A stretch of DNA of 64,000 bases from C-114 sp963745405 (GCA_963745405.1 CAVUWY010000002.1:2666001-2730000); one strand, 5' to 3'. Numbered from the stretch's first letter, positions 44,846 through 53,676 are shown. Notes: generated by a model not told the origin, from the sequence alone. Made by a program: numbers and translations.

Positions 44846-45684
44846 TGTCGACAGAGCGCCTCCAGAAGATCCTCGCGGCGGCCGGAGTCGCCTCGCGCCG
44901 GGGCAGTGAGGCGATCATCGCGGCCGGCCGGGTGACGGTCGACGGGCGGGTCGCGACCATCGGCGAGTCGGCGGACCCCGCCCTCGACTCGATCGCCGTC
45001 GACGGGCGGCCGATCACCGTCCTCGGGCCGGCGTCGGCGGTCCATCTCGTCCTCCACAAGCCGGTCGGGGTGACCTCGACCGTCCGCGACCGCCACGCCG
45101 AGCGCACGGTGGTCGATCTCGTGCCCCGCTCGATGCTGCCGGAGGCGGGCCGCCTCTACCCGGTCGGGCGCCTCGATCTCGACTCGGAGGGGCTCCTCCT
45201 GCTCACGAGCGACGGCCCGTGGGCCGATCGTGTCCTCCATCCGCGGTTCGGCGTCGAGCGCGAGTACGCGGTCGGCGTCCGGGTGCCGCTCAGCGAGGAG
45301 CAGCGGCGGGTCCTCGACGACGGCATCGACCTCGAGGAGGGTCGGGCCGAGCTGTACCACCTGCGGGCTGCCACAGCGCCCGAGACCGCGCGCCTGGTCG
45401 GCCTCATCCGGCCGGCGCCGCCCCCGCTCACGTGGTACCGGGTGACCCTCCGCCAGGGGCGCAAGCGGCAACTGCGGCGGATGTTCGGGGCGGTGGATGC
45501 GCCGATCGAGCGGCTCGTCCGGGTCCGCATCGGGCCGATCCGCCTCGAGCGCCTCCAGAGCGGCGACGTCCGGCCGCTGTCGGCGGCCGAGGTCAGGGCG
45601 CTCGGCGCCGGTCATCGAGCGGGCGACGCTTCCCCGCAACGTTCCATCGACCCGCCGGCCCGCTCGCGCCGGCCGGTATCCTGA
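44845..45684 (+). CDS. rluB: rRNA large-subunit pseudouridine synthase (RluB family)
   Basis: 279 residues. S4 domain (RLQKILAAAGVASRRGSEAII) and catalytic domain with the aspartate in GRLDLDSEGLLLLT, plus RQGRKRQLRRMF. It modifies 23S rRNA. The ATG overlaps the scpB stop (TGATG). A basic Arg/Ser tail follows the fold. The stop codon overlaps the -10 box of cmk. Confidence 0.92.
   Translation: MSTERLQKILAAAGVASRRGSEAIIAAGRVTVDGRVATIGESADPALDSIAVDGRPITVLGPASAVHLVLHKPVGVTSTVRDRHAERTVVDLVPRSMLPEAGRLYPVGRLDLDSEGLLLLTSDGPWADRVLHPRFGVEREYAVGVRVPLSEEQRRVLDDGIDLEEGRAELYHLRAATAPETARLVGLIRPAPPPLTWYRVTLRQGRKRQLRRMFGAVDAPIERLVRVRIGPIRLERLQSGDVRPLSAAEVRALGAGHRAGDASPQRSIDPPARSRRPVS
45677..45682 (+). promoter_or_regulatory. 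Internal -10 box (TATCCT) for cmk, inside the rluB end
   Basis: TATCCT overlaps the last codons of rluB (its TGA is 45682-45684) and ends 7 nt before the cmk ATG, so cmk could start a leaderless sub-operon. Confidence 0.5.
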
Positions 45685-45689
45685 GCCCG

Positions 45690-46409
45690 ATGGACCATCC
45701 GCCGACGCCCGGCGGGCTCGTCGTCGCCCTCGACGGCCCGGGATCGTCGGGCAAGAGCAGTGTCGGGGCGGCCGTAGCCCTCGCCCTGGGCTACCGCTTC
45801 ATCGACACCGGGCTTCTCTACCGCGCACTCACCTGGTTGGCCCTCGACCGGGGCATCGCCGTCGCCGATACGAGGGCCCTGGTCGGGCTCGTCGCCGAGG
45901 TCCGGCTCGCGCCCGACACCGCCGGACGACTCGACCGGGTCGTCGTCGACGACGTCGACGTGACCGACGACGTCCACACCGCGCTCGTCGACCGCCATGT
46001 CTCGGAAGTCGCCAGCGTGCCCGACCTCCGGGCCGCATTCCTGCCGGTCCAGCGGGCGCTGGCCGAAGGCGGCCGGATCGTCGTCGCCGGCCGCGACATC
46101 GGCACCGTCGTCCTGCCCGATGCCGACCTCAAGGTCTTCCTCGACGCCTCGGTCGAGGAGCGGGCCCGCCGGCGGGTCCGGGAGCGGGGCCTGCCACTCG
46201 ACGGTCCGGATGCGGAGCGGATCCTCGCCGCGCTGCGGCGACGCGACGAGATCGATCGCGGGCGGCCGGTGGCGCCCCTCCGCCCGGCCGACGACGCCCG
46301 CCACGTGGTCACCGACGGGAACACGTTCGCGCAGACGGTCGGCGCCGTGGAGGCCCTGGTCCGCTCCGCCGAGGCCGAGATGGCGGCGACCGGGGCGGCG
46401 CGACGATGA
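45690..46409 (+). CDS. cmk: Cytidylate kinase
   Basis: 239 residues. P-loop DGPGSSGKSS, substrate motif YRFIDTGLLYRALT, GRDIGTVVLPDADLKVFLDAS and RRRDEIDRGR match CMP kinase. It has the gene neighbours rluB and plsC in the usual order. Its stop overlaps plsC (ATGA). Confidence 0.95.
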   Translation: MDHPPTPGGLVVALDGPGSSGKSSVGAAVALALGYRFIDTGLLYRALTWLALDRGIAVADTRALVGLVAEVRLAPDTAGRLDRVVVDDVDVTDDVHTALVDRHVSEVASVPDLRAAFLPVQRALAEGGRIVVAGRDIGTVVLPDADLKVFLDASVEERARRRVRERGLPLDGPDAERILAALRRRDEIDRGRPVAPLRPADDARHVVTDGNTFAQTVGAVEALVRSAEAEMAATGAARR

Positions 46410-47170
46410 ACGGCGAGGCGACGGCTCCCGAACCCGTCCGCGACGACATCACCCCGCTCATCGGCGCGACGATGCTCGTCGCGCGCACCTCGCTTCGCTG
46501 CCTGACCCGCGTCCGGGTCGACGGCACCCTCGACGAGATCCCCCGTGACGGACCCCTCGTCGTAGCCGCGAATCACCTCTCCAACGCCGACGGCGTGCTC
46601 CTGGGCGGCTGGCTGACCCCGGCCCTCGGGCGGCGGATCCACTGGCTCGGCAAGCGTGAGATGGTCGAGTGGCCGGTCCTCGGCCGGGTCGTCCGCTCGA
46701 TCTCCGTCCACCCGGTCGACCGGTCCGGAACCGATGTCGATGCGTTCCGGCTGGCCGAGCGGATCCTCGCCGAGGGCCACGTCCTCATCGTCTTTCCGGA
46801 GGGCACCCGCAGCCTGACCGGCAGTCTCGCGGAGGCGAAGGACGGCCTCGCCCTCCTCGCCATGCGGACCGGGGCCCGGATCCTGCCCGTCGGGATCACC
46901 GGCACGGACCGGTTCTGGCCGAAGGGCTCGTATCCGCATCCGGGCGGACACATCGCCCTTCGGGTGGGGACCTCCTTCTCCGTCGCCGACATCGTCCCCG
47001 CCGGTACCGACCGGAAGACCGCCAAGCGCCTCGTGACCGAGGGGATCATGGCCCGCATCGCCGCCCTGTTGCCAGTCGCGAAGCGGGGAGCGTACGCGGA
47101 GGCGGCCCTCAGGCTGGCCGCGGAACCCGTCGGCGAAGGGCCCAGCGGAGGGTCGGCGCCGGTCGACTGA
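46406..47170 (+). CDS. plsC: 1-acylglycerol-3-phosphate acyltransferase (PlsC family)
   Basis: 254 residues. H57xxxxD62 motif (NHLSNAD) and FPEGTRSLTG, the acyl-donor and phosphate-binding motifs. One hydrophobic N-terminal segment lets it associate with the membrane. It makes phosphatidic acid for phospholipid synthesis. It is coupled to cmk by ATGA. Confidence 0.9.
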   Translation: MNGEATAPEPVRDDITPLIGATMLVARTSLRCLTRVRVDGTLDEIPRDGPLVVAANHLSNADGVLLGGWLTPALGRRIHWLGKREMVEWPVLGRVVRSISVHPVDRSGTDVDAFRLAERILAEGHVLIVFPEGTRSLTGSLAEAKDGLALLAMRTGARILPVGITGTDRFWPKGSYPHPGGHIALRVGTSFSVADIVPAGTDRKTAKRLVTEGIMARIAALLPVAKRGAYAEAALRLAAEPVGEGPSGGSAPVD

Positions 47171-47194
47171 GGCGGTCGGAACGGGGTCCCGTGC

Positions 47195-47200
47195 GATACT
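47195..47200 (+). promoter_or_regulatory. -10 box (GATACT) of a leaderless ispH transcript
   Basis: GATACT ends 9 nt before the ispH ATG. It is slightly off the TA start of the other boxes but keeps the ATACT core. Confidence 0.45.
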
Positions 47201-47209
47201 GGCCTCAAG

Positions 47210-48199
47210 ATGGGAAGCGTCACCGGGGTCACGATCGCGCGACGGACCGGCTTCTGCTATGGCGTCCGCGAGGCGATCGACAAGGCCAAGGAGGCCTCGG
47301 CCGCGGGCAAGGCGACCCATACCCTCGGCCAGGTCGTCCACAACGAGGGCGTCATCGCCGATCTCGAACGACTCGGTATCGAGACGGTCGACACGCTCGA
47401 CGAGGTCGACCACGGCTCGGCGGTCGTCATCCGCGCCCACGGCGTCCGCCCGGGCGTGATGGAGCGGGCCGCCGAGCGCGGCCTCGACGTCATCGACGGC
47501 ACCTGCACCTGGGTCATCCAGGAGCAGCGCGAGCTCGTCCGACTCGTCGAAGAGGGCTACACGATCGTCCTCCTCGGCACACCGCGTCATCCCGAGGTCG
47601 TCGGCCTGCTCGGCTTCGCCCCCGACGCGATCGTCGTCGACGAGGAAGAGGACTGGGAGCGGATCCCTCGGCGCAAGAAGATGGCCCTCATCAGCCAGAG
47701 CACCCAGCCGCCCTGGAAGTTCGAGAAACTCGCCGGGTTCATGGTCTCGCGCAGCCACGAGCTGAAGATCGTCAACACGGTCTGCCCCGTCACGATCCGT
47801 CGCCAGGAGGACACCCTCGAGACGGCCCGGGGCGTCGACCTCATGGTCGTCGTCGGCGGCCGGAGCAGCGCCAACACGAAGGAACTGACCCGCCTCTGCG
47901 GGATCGTCGGGACGCCGGCCGTCCAGATCGAAGGCGTTCGCGATCTCGACGACCACCCGGCGGCCTTCGAGGGCGCTCGGGTCGTCGGCGTGACCGGCGG
48001 AACGAGCACCCCGATCGAGGACCTTCGCGACGTCGCCCGGCGGGTCCTCGAGCTGGGCGGGACCGCAGAGGTAGCCGCCCGGGCCGACGAGCTGGCGATG
48101 GCCGCGCTCGCCGCCGCAGCGACGCCAGCCGGCCGGACGACCTCGCTTCCAAGCCCGACCGCACCGACCGCGGCCCACCTCGCCTCCGGCGCCGCGTAG
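47210..48199 (+). CDS. ispH: 4-hydroxy-3-methylbut-2-enyl diphosphate reductase (IspH)
   Basis: 329 residues, last enzyme of the MEP pathway, with an Fe-S cluster bound by C16 (TGFCYGV), the cysteine in DGTCTWV and the cysteine in VNTVCPVT. The catalytic-Glu segment reads GTPRHPEVVG and the threonine loop SQSTQ. A 30-residue Ala/Pro/Thr tail is extra. It pairs with dxs elsewhere in the window. The conserved plsC-ispH-der order is kept. Confidence 0.93.
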   Translation: MGSVTGVTIARRTGFCYGVREAIDKAKEASAAGKATHTLGQVVHNEGVIADLERLGIETVDTLDEVDHGSAVVIRAHGVRPGVMERAAERGLDVIDGTCTWVIQEQRELVRLVEEGYTIVLLGTPRHPEVVGLLGFAPDAIVVDEEEDWERIPRRKKMALISQSTQPPWKFEKLAGFMVSRSHELKIVNTVCPVTIRRQEDTLETARGVDLMVVVGGRSSANTKELTRLCGIVGTPAVQIEGVRDLDDHPAAFEGARVVGVTGGTSTPIEDLRDVARRVLELGGTAEVAARADELAMAALAAAATPAGRTTSLPSPTAPTAAHLASGAA

Positions 48200-48207
48200 G
48201 CGCTCCG

Positions 48208-49887
48208 ATGGCCGCCCTCCCCGTCGTCGCCGTCGTCGGCCGCCCGAACGTCGGCAAGAGCACGCTGTTCAACCGGATCCTCGGGTCGCGCACGGCGATC
48301 GTCGAGGATCGGGCACGCACGACCCGCGACCGCCTCTACGGCGACGCCGAGTGGAATGGGCGGCGGTTCGTCATCGTCGATACCGGCGGGCTCGAGGACG
48401 AGCCGGGCGATCCGATCGAGGCCAAGGTCCAGGAGCAGGCTCGGCTCGCCATCAACGAGGCCGACGTCATCGTCTTCGTCGTCGACGCCATCACGGGGCT
48501 CACGCCGACCGATGTCGACGCCGCGAAGCTCCTCCGGCGGGCGACCGCGCCGGTCCTCGTGGCGGTGAACAAGGCCGATAACGAGCGGCGCGAGCTCGAG
48601 GGCGCCGAGTTCTACGCCCTCGGCTGGGACGACACCTACCCGATCTCGGCGGCCCACGGCCGGGGGACCGGCGACCTCCTCGATGCGATCGTGTGGGCCC
48701 TGCCGCCCGAATCCGAGGACGAGATCTCGCGCAAGGAGCGGGAGCGCGAGGCAGACCTGTGGGCCCGGGAGGTGGCGGCCGGCCGGCTCGAGCCGTTCGA
48801 GGTCGGGCTGGACGGGATCGGGACCGGGCCGGACGGCGCTGACGAGGGTGCCGTCGAGGGAGAGGACGGCACCGACGACGACAGCCTGCTCGACCCTACC
48901 GAGGTCGCCGCCCGTCGCTGGGACGCCGCCATCGCCGCCGAGGCGGACCTGTCGCCGGCCGCCATCGCCTTCGTCGGCCGCCCCAACGTCGGCAAGTCGA
49001 GCCTCCTCAACGCGCTCCTCGGCGAGGACCGAGCTATCGTGTCCGACATCCCGGGCACGACCCGCGACGCGATCGACACACGGCTGGCGTGGGGTCGGAG
49101 CGAGGTCATCCTCATCGACACGGCCGGCATCAAGCGGCGGGGCAAGGTCGCCTCGGGTCCGGCCGCCGAGCGCTACTCGACCCTCCGGGCGCTCAAGGCC
49201 ATCGGTCGGTGCGACGTCGCCGTGCTCGTCGTCGACGCCGTCGAGGGACTGACGGCCCAGGATGCCCATGTCGCGGGCTATGTCGTAGAGGAGGGCAGGG
49301 GCCTCGTCATCGCGGTGAACAAGTGGGACCTCGTCGCCGACAAGACCGACCGGACCTTCGACCAGTACGTCGAATGGATCCGCGGCGAGGTGCCGTTCCT
49401 CGACTTCGCCCCGGTCCTCAGCATCAGCGCCAAGACCGGCCAGCGGGTCGCCAAGGTCCTCGAGGCCGCGGTCGACATCTGGGGTGAGCGCCGCCGGCGG
49501 GTCTCGACCGGCGAGCTGAACCGGCTCGTGGCCGCGGCGAGCGAGCGCCAGCTGCCGCCCATGGTCAAGGGCCGCCGCCCGAAGATCTTCTACGCCACCC
49601 AGGTCGCCGTCGCCCCGCCGACGTTCGTGTTCTTCGCCAACGATGCCGCGTCGGTGCACTTCAGCTACCGGCGCTACCTCGAGAACCGGCTCCGCGACGC
49701 ACTCGGCTTCGACGGCACGCCGATCCGCCTCGTCTTCCGCGACCGGAGCGCGGTCAAGCTCCCGCGGCGCAAGACGAAACGGACCACCAAGCGGGGTCCG
49801 ACGGGCGTGCGACCGACGGGGGTTCGACCCGCCGGTGCCAAGCCGAGCGGCGCCGCGCGGGGCGGGGGAGCGCGCCCCGGGGCATGA
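48208..49887 (+). CDS. der: Ribosome biogenesis GTPase Der (EngA)
   Basis: 559 residues with two GTPase domains (GRPNVGKS at residues 11-18 and again at about 257-264), DTGGL/DTAGI and NKAD/NKWD motifs, and a C-terminal KH-like domain (GRRPKIFYATQVAVAPPTFV). The linker between the G domains is long and acidic (about 50 residues with EGEDGTDDDS). A basic tail rich in Lys/Arg/Gly ends the protein. It assembles the 50S subunit. Confidence 0.95.
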   Translation: MAALPVVAVVGRPNVGKSTLFNRILGSRTAIVEDRARTTRDRLYGDAEWNGRRFVIVDTGGLEDEPGDPIEAKVQEQARLAINEADVIVFVVDAITGLTPTDVDAAKLLRRATAPVLVAVNKADNERRELEGAEFYALGWDDTYPISAAHGRGTGDLLDAIVWALPPESEDEISRKEREREADLWAREVAAGRLEPFEVGLDGIGTGPDGADEGAVEGEDGTDDDSLLDPTEVAARRWDAAIAAEADLSPAAIAFVGRPNVGKSSLLNALLGEDRAIVSDIPGTTRDAIDTRLAWGRSEVILIDTAGIKRRGKVASGPAAERYSTLRALKAIGRCDVAVLVVDAVEGLTAQDAHVAGYVVEEGRGLVIAVNKWDLVADKTDRTFDQYVEWIRGEVPFLDFAPVLSISAKTGQRVAKVLEAAVDIWGERRRRVSTGELNRLVAAASERQLPPMVKGRRPKIFYATQVAVAPPTFVFFANDAASVHFSYRRYLENRLRDALGFDGTPIRLVFRDRSAVKLPRRKTKRTTKRGPTGVRPTGVRPAGAKPSGAARGGGARPGA

Positions 49888-49909
49888 GCTGGATCGGGCG
49901 CTCGTGCCC

Positions 49910-50983
49910 GTGACCGACGATCCGCCGACGGCCACGCAACCGCGCGTCGCGGTCATCGGCGCCGGAGCCTGGGGCACGACGCTGGCCGCCCTCATCGGCC
50001 GCCACGAGCCCGTCGTCCTCCTCGCCCACTCCGCGGAGAGCGCCGGACGGATCGTCGCCGCCCGACGGAACGAGGCCCGCCTGCCCGGGATCGACCTGCC
50101 GGTGGCCGTCGTCGTCAGCGCTGAGACCGCGTCTCTGGAGAGCGCCGCCGACCTCGTGATCGTCGCGGTCCCATCGGCCTACGTCCGGGCGACGCTCGAG
50201 CGGCTCGCCCCTGCCATCCATCCGTCGGCGGACGTCGTGTCGGTCGTCAAGGGCCTGGAGCGGGGAACCTTCCTTCGGATGAGCGAGGTGATCGCCGAGG
50301 CCGGGGCCATCGAGCCACGCAGGATCGTGGCGCTATCCGGCCCCAATCTCGCCGGCGAGGTGGCCCGCGGCCTGCCGGCGTCGGCCGTCGTGGCGGCCGA
50401 CGATCTCGCCCTCGCCGAGCGGGTCCAGCGGCGGATCGGCACCCGCCGGTTCCGCCTCTACGTCAACCGCGACCTTCTTGGCGTCGAGCTCTGTGGGGCC
50501 CTGAAGAACGTCATCGCGATCGCAGCCGGGGCCGCCGACGGGCTCGGGTTCGGCGACAACGGCAAGGCCGGTCTCATCACCCGCGGTCTCGCCGAGATGA
50601 TGCGGCTCGGTATCGCCGCCGGCGCCAATCCCCTCACGTTCGCCGGGCTGGCCGGGCTCGGCGACGTGGTCGCGACCTGCGGCTCGCCGCTGTCGCGGAA
50701 TCATCGGCTCGGCATGGAGCTCGCTCGCGGCCGGTCATGGACCGACATCGAGGCGACGCTTCCGGGCGTCGCCGAAGGGGCCTACACGGTCGATGCCGCG
50801 ATCGGCCTGGCAGAGCGACTCGACGTCGACCTGCCGATCGCCCGGGAGGTCCATGCCGCCCTCTTCGAGGGCAAGTCCGTCCGGCGCTGCCTCGTCGACC
50901 TGCTGGCCCGCGAATCGAAGGACGAGCTGGCGGGCTTCGGTGCCTGGCTGGAGCGGGGCGGGGCTTCGTCGACCGGCAGCTGA
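49910..50983 (+). CDS. gpsA: Glycerol-3-phosphate dehydrogenase [NAD(P)+]
   Basis: About 357 residues. The dinucleotide motif is IGAGAWGTTLAALI, with SGPNLAGEVARGLP and the catalytic lysine in CGALKNVIAIAAG. It supplies glycerol-3-phosphate for phospholipids and so works with plsC. The start is one of two GTGs (49904, 49910) about 20 nt after der; the second was chosen. Confidence 0.93.
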   Translation: MTDDPPTATQPRVAVIGAGAWGTTLAALIGRHEPVVLLAHSAESAGRIVAARRNEARLPGIDLPVAVVVSAETASLESAADLVIVAVPSAYVRATLERLAPAIHPSADVVSVVKGLERGTFLRMSEVIAEAGAIEPRRIVALSGPNLAGEVARGLPASAVVAADDLALAERVQRRIGTRRFRLYVNRDLLGVELCGALKNVIAIAAGAADGLGFGDNGKAGLITRGLAEMMRLGIAAGANPLTFAGLAGLGDVVATCGSPLSRNHRLGMELARGRSWTDIEATLPGVAEGAYTVDAAIGLAERLDVDLPIAREVHAALFEGKSVRRCLVDLLARESKDELAGFGAWLERGGASSTGS

Positions 50984-51022
50984 GCGGTGGCCGGCCCGGG
51001 CCGGTCAAGCCGGGTGCGATGG

Positions 51023-51028
51023 TAGACT
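51023..51028 (+). promoter_or_regulatory. -10 box (TAGACT) of tRNA-Pro
   Basis: TAGACT lies 10 nt upstream of the tRNA 5' end. It is identical to the hisS -10, which supports the motif reading because a tRNA start is fixed independently. Confidence 0.6.
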
Positions 51029-51038
51029 CGCCGCCTGT

Positions 51039-51115
51039 CGGGGCGTGGCGCAGCCTGGTAGCGCACCTGAATGGGGTTCAGGAGGTCGAGCGTTCGAATC
51101 GCTCCGCCCCGACCA
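51039..51115 (+). tRNA. tRNA-Pro (anticodon GGG)
   Basis: 77-nt cloverleaf. The acceptor stem CGGGGCG pairs with CGCCCCG, the anticodon stem CCTGA/TCAGG has loop ATGGGGT, so the anticodon is GGG (reads CCC). The T-arm GAGCG/CGCTC has loop TTCGAAT, and the 3' CCA is encoded. It is on the + strand at the border of the accessory-looking segment. Confidence 0.93.
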
Positions 51116-51172
51116 ACGATCTGAGCACGGATCCAGGGTATCGGTCCCATCCCGCTGCACGGGCGTGGCCCG

Positions 51173-51195
51173 GTTGACGCCCAAGTTGACGCCCA
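51173..51195. repeat. Direct repeat, two 11-bp copies at 12-nt period
   Basis: gttgacgccca occurs at 51173-51183 and 51185-51195, 58 nt downstream of the tRNA 3' end. Confidence 0.7.
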
Positions 51196-51390
51196 CGGGA
51201 GTCGAGTTGGGTGTCGAACCACGTGGACTCGGGCTCGGACGCGAGGACGAGGGCAGGCGTCGCGCTCGTGCCGTGCTCGCCTCGCAGCTCGGCGCGCTCG
51301 CCCTAGAGGAGCGCGGCTGGGCCGACTTTCTGCCGGCTACCCGGGGGGCGGGGGAGCGACCAGCCGAGCGCGTTGCGCACGCCCGAGTCG

Positions 51391-51519
51391 TTGGGCCCGC
51401 CGACCATCAAGACGCTCGTCTGCGTGACATGCGGCGCGACGTTCGAGCGGGTGATGACTCGAGGCCGCAAGCCTCACGAGTGCCCGACGTGTCGAGGCGT
51501 CGCCGGAGCTTCCGCGTAG
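51391..51519 (+). CDS. Small Cys4 zinc-ribbon protein
   Basis: About 42 residues from a TTG (another TTG at 51373 is possible) to TAG. It reads LVCVTCGATFERV ... HECPTC, two CxxC pairs separated by 16 residues, the layout of a zinc ribbon. No ATG or Shine-Dalgarno is evident, so the start is weak; the Cys pattern is the main support. It could be a remnant of a larger gene. Confidence 0.35.
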   Translation: MGPPTIKTLVCVTCGATFERVMTRGRKPHECPTCRGVAGASA

Positions 51520-51614
51520 CCTTCCAGGCACTGGTACGGCCCCGGTCGCTCCCGCTTCGCTGGTCCGCCGAGGCGGATTGAGACGACTACCCACCGTCGA
51601 ATACCTCAGGATTC

Positions 51615-52169
51615 GTGGGACTGAAGATTCACGCCCCGCCGCCACCGACACTCTTCGGTCGGACGGGACGCCGAAGCTCGGAGGACCGTGAGGTGGGCGA
51701 CGACAACATCGCTGAGACCACCAGCGAGTCGGGGCAGCGTGTCACGATCGGAGCAGACGGGAGCCGAACCGTTCAGCTCGACGAGTTCACGGTCGAAGGT
51801 GATCCGCACGAGCTTCAGCGCGAGAAAGATCTCCAGTGGCAGGCCGACACCGAGGCGGAACGCGTTCGAGCCCAAGACGCCCGCGAGCGGCGCGAGGCCG
51901 AGGAGGCGGCCGAACCCCAAGAGGCGCACGGCGGGGAGATCGAGAGCGGCAAAGAAGAACTCATCGCGAAGGGTGTCGTGGCGGCGGCGGCCATCCTCGG
52001 GATCGGTAGTACGCCGACGCCCTCCGACTGGCCGTGCCCTGGAATTTGCCCGACCTGTCCTGACGAGCTCCAGCAGAACGTCGAGAATCACTGCACGCTC
52101 CGTGGTGGGCACATGGAAGCCAACTTCTCGTCCGGTCACATCTGCGACCGAGGGCACTCCTGGATGTGA
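51615..52169 (+). CDS. Unknown protein, charged coiled region and Cys/His-rich C-terminus
   Basis: 184 residues, family not recognised. A polar N-terminus precedes a Glu/Arg-rich, probably helical stretch (LQREKDLQWQADTEAERVRA ... REAEEAAE), a short hydrophobic segment (GVVAAAAILGIG) and a C-terminus with CPGICPTCP and later HC, HM and HICDRGH, which could bind zinc. Codon third positions are GC-rich in this frame, and the opposite-strand frame gives no sensible domain. The GTG start lacks a good ribosome site. It lies in the tRNA-adjacent segment and may be acquired. Confidence 0.5.
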   Translation: MGLKIHAPPPPTLFGRTGRRSSEDREVGDDNIAETTSESGQRVTIGADGSRTVQLDEFTVEGDPHELQREKDLQWQADTEAERVRAQDARERREAEEAAEPQEAHGGEIESGKEELIAKGVVAAAAILGIGSTPTPSDWPCPGICPTCPDELQQNVENHCTLRGGHMEANFSSGHICDRGHSWM

Positions 52170-52229
52170 GTCCATTTGGGGCCCCCGACGCCGTCACCAC
52201 ACACAGAACGGCGCCAGTCGCTCCCGCTA

Positions 52230-52808
52230 TCAGAAACCGAGGTTCGACAGGACGTCGTGGGCGAGTGCCGTGTCCCGCGCAAGCTCATTGGCGACGTTGG
52301 CCGCCTTCCCGGTCGCAGAAACGGAGAAGCCGAGGGCGCCCTTATAGAACGTCAGGTTGTCGCCGACCTGCAGGCCGGCAGCCTGGGTCATACACGCCCG
52401 GTCGCCGACGCCGGGTACCTGGGTCAACGTGATCCCGAGCGTTGTCGACGAGCCCTCGTCGCAGAGCCCGGGATCCTCGTTCGTGGAAAGCAGTACCTGG
52501 GCGTCGGGAACCCCGTTCGAGTCGGGGTGGCTCCAATCGCACAAGTGCGTGTCGCCTCCCGAGTCCCCCGGGCCGACGGGAAGCCCGATCACCGCGCTGA
52601 CTTGAGCCGGCGTGAGCAGGGAGCAGGGGTCGGCCACGCTCGCGCCGCTCGCGGCAACGCCCGACGCCTGGACCGTTGGAGCCGTCGGGGCCTGGCTCGC
52701 ACCGCCTCCGGCGGCGCTCGGACTCGGAGCCGGGCTGCCCGACGAGCTGCAGGCGGCCACGAGGCCCGCGATGGTTGTCGCGACGATCAGATCCCGAATG
52801 CGACGCAT
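52230..52808 (-). CDS. DUF3558-like lipoprotein
   Basis: 192 residues. Lipoprotein signal with lipobox LVAAC (Cys20), a Ser/Pro/Ala linker, then a soluble domain with DPCSLLTPAQVSAVIGLPVG, HLCDWSHP and RACMTQAAGLQVGDNLTF, the segments of DUF3558 proteins of high-GC bacteria. Three cysteines could form disulfides outside the cell. Role unknown. Confidence 0.75.
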   Translation of the reverse strand: MRRIRDLIVATTIAGLVAACSSSGSPAPSPSAAGGGASQAPTAPTVQASGVAASGASVADPCSLLTPAQVSAVIGLPVGPGDSGGDTHLCDWSHPDSNGVPDAQVLLSTNEDPGLCDEGSSTTLGITLTQVPGVGDRACMTQAAGLQVGDNLTFYKGALGFSVSATGKAANVANELARDTALAHDVLSNLGF

Positions 52809-52957
52809 CTGTCACGCCACCTCCGCGGCAACGATACGAGTCCGTTGAGTGCCGCACAAGACCACGTCGGGCCGGATCATGGACTCGCCCGCGACGGCGA
52901 GCGTGACAGAACTGAGTCGGAGTTCCCACCGGGCGTTCCGCGCCTTTGACCGGCTGG

Positions 52958-52963
52958 TAGAGT
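52958..52963 (+). promoter_or_regulatory. -10 box (TAGAGT) of a leaderless channel transcript
   Basis: TAGAGT ends 8 nt before the channel ATG. Confidence 0.5.
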
Positions 52964-52971
52964 CGCGGGCG

Positions 52972-53484
52972 ATGAGGCCGAACCCACTGCGCAAGGCACT
53001 CGATCGATTCGCCGCAGACCCGGCCTCGGTCAGGAACGCCGCGATGGTGATGATCGTCGCGACCGTCCTGATCGTGCTGGTCGGTGGCATGGTCGTCTGG
53101 GTGTTCGACGGCAACGAGTTTCCCGACTACGGGAGCGCTCTCTGGTACACGCTCCAGACGGTCACCACCGTCGGCTATGGCGACAAGGTTCCGACCGAAG
53201 GAGTCGGGCGGGTCGTCGGGGCCGTCGTCATGATCGTCGCCGTCGCCCTCATCGCGATCATCACCGCCTCGATCACCTCGACCTTCGTCGAGGCATCCCA
53301 GCGTCGGCACCAGAAGAGCCAGCAGGCGGACACCCAGGACTCGTTCGAGATCGTCGATGAGCGGCTCACCGAGATCGCAGCGCGGCTCGCCTCGATCGAG
53401 CGAACGCTCTCGGACCTGGAGCCGCGGAGGGGTCCTCGGCCTGCGCCTGACGCTCCCGCCTCGCGAGGTGGCACGGAGCCGTGA
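52972..53484 (+). CDS. Two-TM potassium channel protein
   Basis: 170 residues, the minimal KcsA-like layout: TM1 (about 24-45), pore helix and filter TVGYGD (66-71), TM2 (about 80-105), then a soluble coiled-coil-like tail (ERLTEIAARLASIERTLSDLE) that may set the tetramer. The filter is canonical. It is followed by a hairpin terminator at 53509. Confidence 0.88.
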   Translation: MRPNPLRKALDRFAADPASVRNAAMVMIVATVLIVLVGGMVVWVFDGNEFPDYGSALWYTLQTVTTVGYGDKVPTEGVGRVVGAVVMIVAVALIAIITASITSTFVEASQRRHQKSQQADTQDSFEIVDERLTEIAARLASIERTLSDLEPRRGPRPAPDAPASRGGTEP

Positions 53485-53508
53485 TGCCGCGGCAGGCGAT
53501 CGGCTATT

Positions 53509-53531
53509 GAAGTCTGCTTAGCAGCTTCTTT
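53509..53531 (+). terminator. Terminator after the potassium channel gene
   Basis: An 8-bp stem with one bulged T (GAAG-t-CTGC / GCAG-CTTC) and a TTA loop is followed by a TTT run. Confidence 0.55.
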
Positions 53532-53676
53532 AGGCTCGCCTTAGCGGCTCTGGCATAGGGTGTGTCGCACGGCCCCCGAACGAGTGCTCGCTAGCCCTGG
53601 GATATCCCCCCATCCCAGGTCGACCGAGGCTCGCAGGGGGCCGTACTGCGTGGCGCGTGTGTCGCGCCGCGGGCCC

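Larger units (their letters stand above)
51116..51614. other. Spacer after tRNA-Pro, possible remnant of an integrated element
   Basis: Nearly 500 nt hold no large gene. A 12-nt-period direct repeat sits at 51173-51195, and read on the reverse strand it gives GVNLGVN, a style of ending seen in some tRNA-integrated phage integrases. A small zinc-ribbon ORF lies at 51391-51519. No second copy of the tRNA 3' end was found in the window. Confidence 0.35.

Noticed and set aside
51005..51196. Reverse-strand ORF with GRSDSNARPPEPHSG over the tRNA
   Set aside because: This peptide is the translation of a tRNA-Pro antisense strand, a common annotation artefact. Only its start (GVNLGVN) was kept as a weak hint of an integrase end.
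51606..52175. 189-codon reverse-strand frame opposite the Cys-rich unknown gene
   Set aside because: Codon third-position pattern and the ordered Cys/His pairs favour the + strand; the reverse frame shows no domain.
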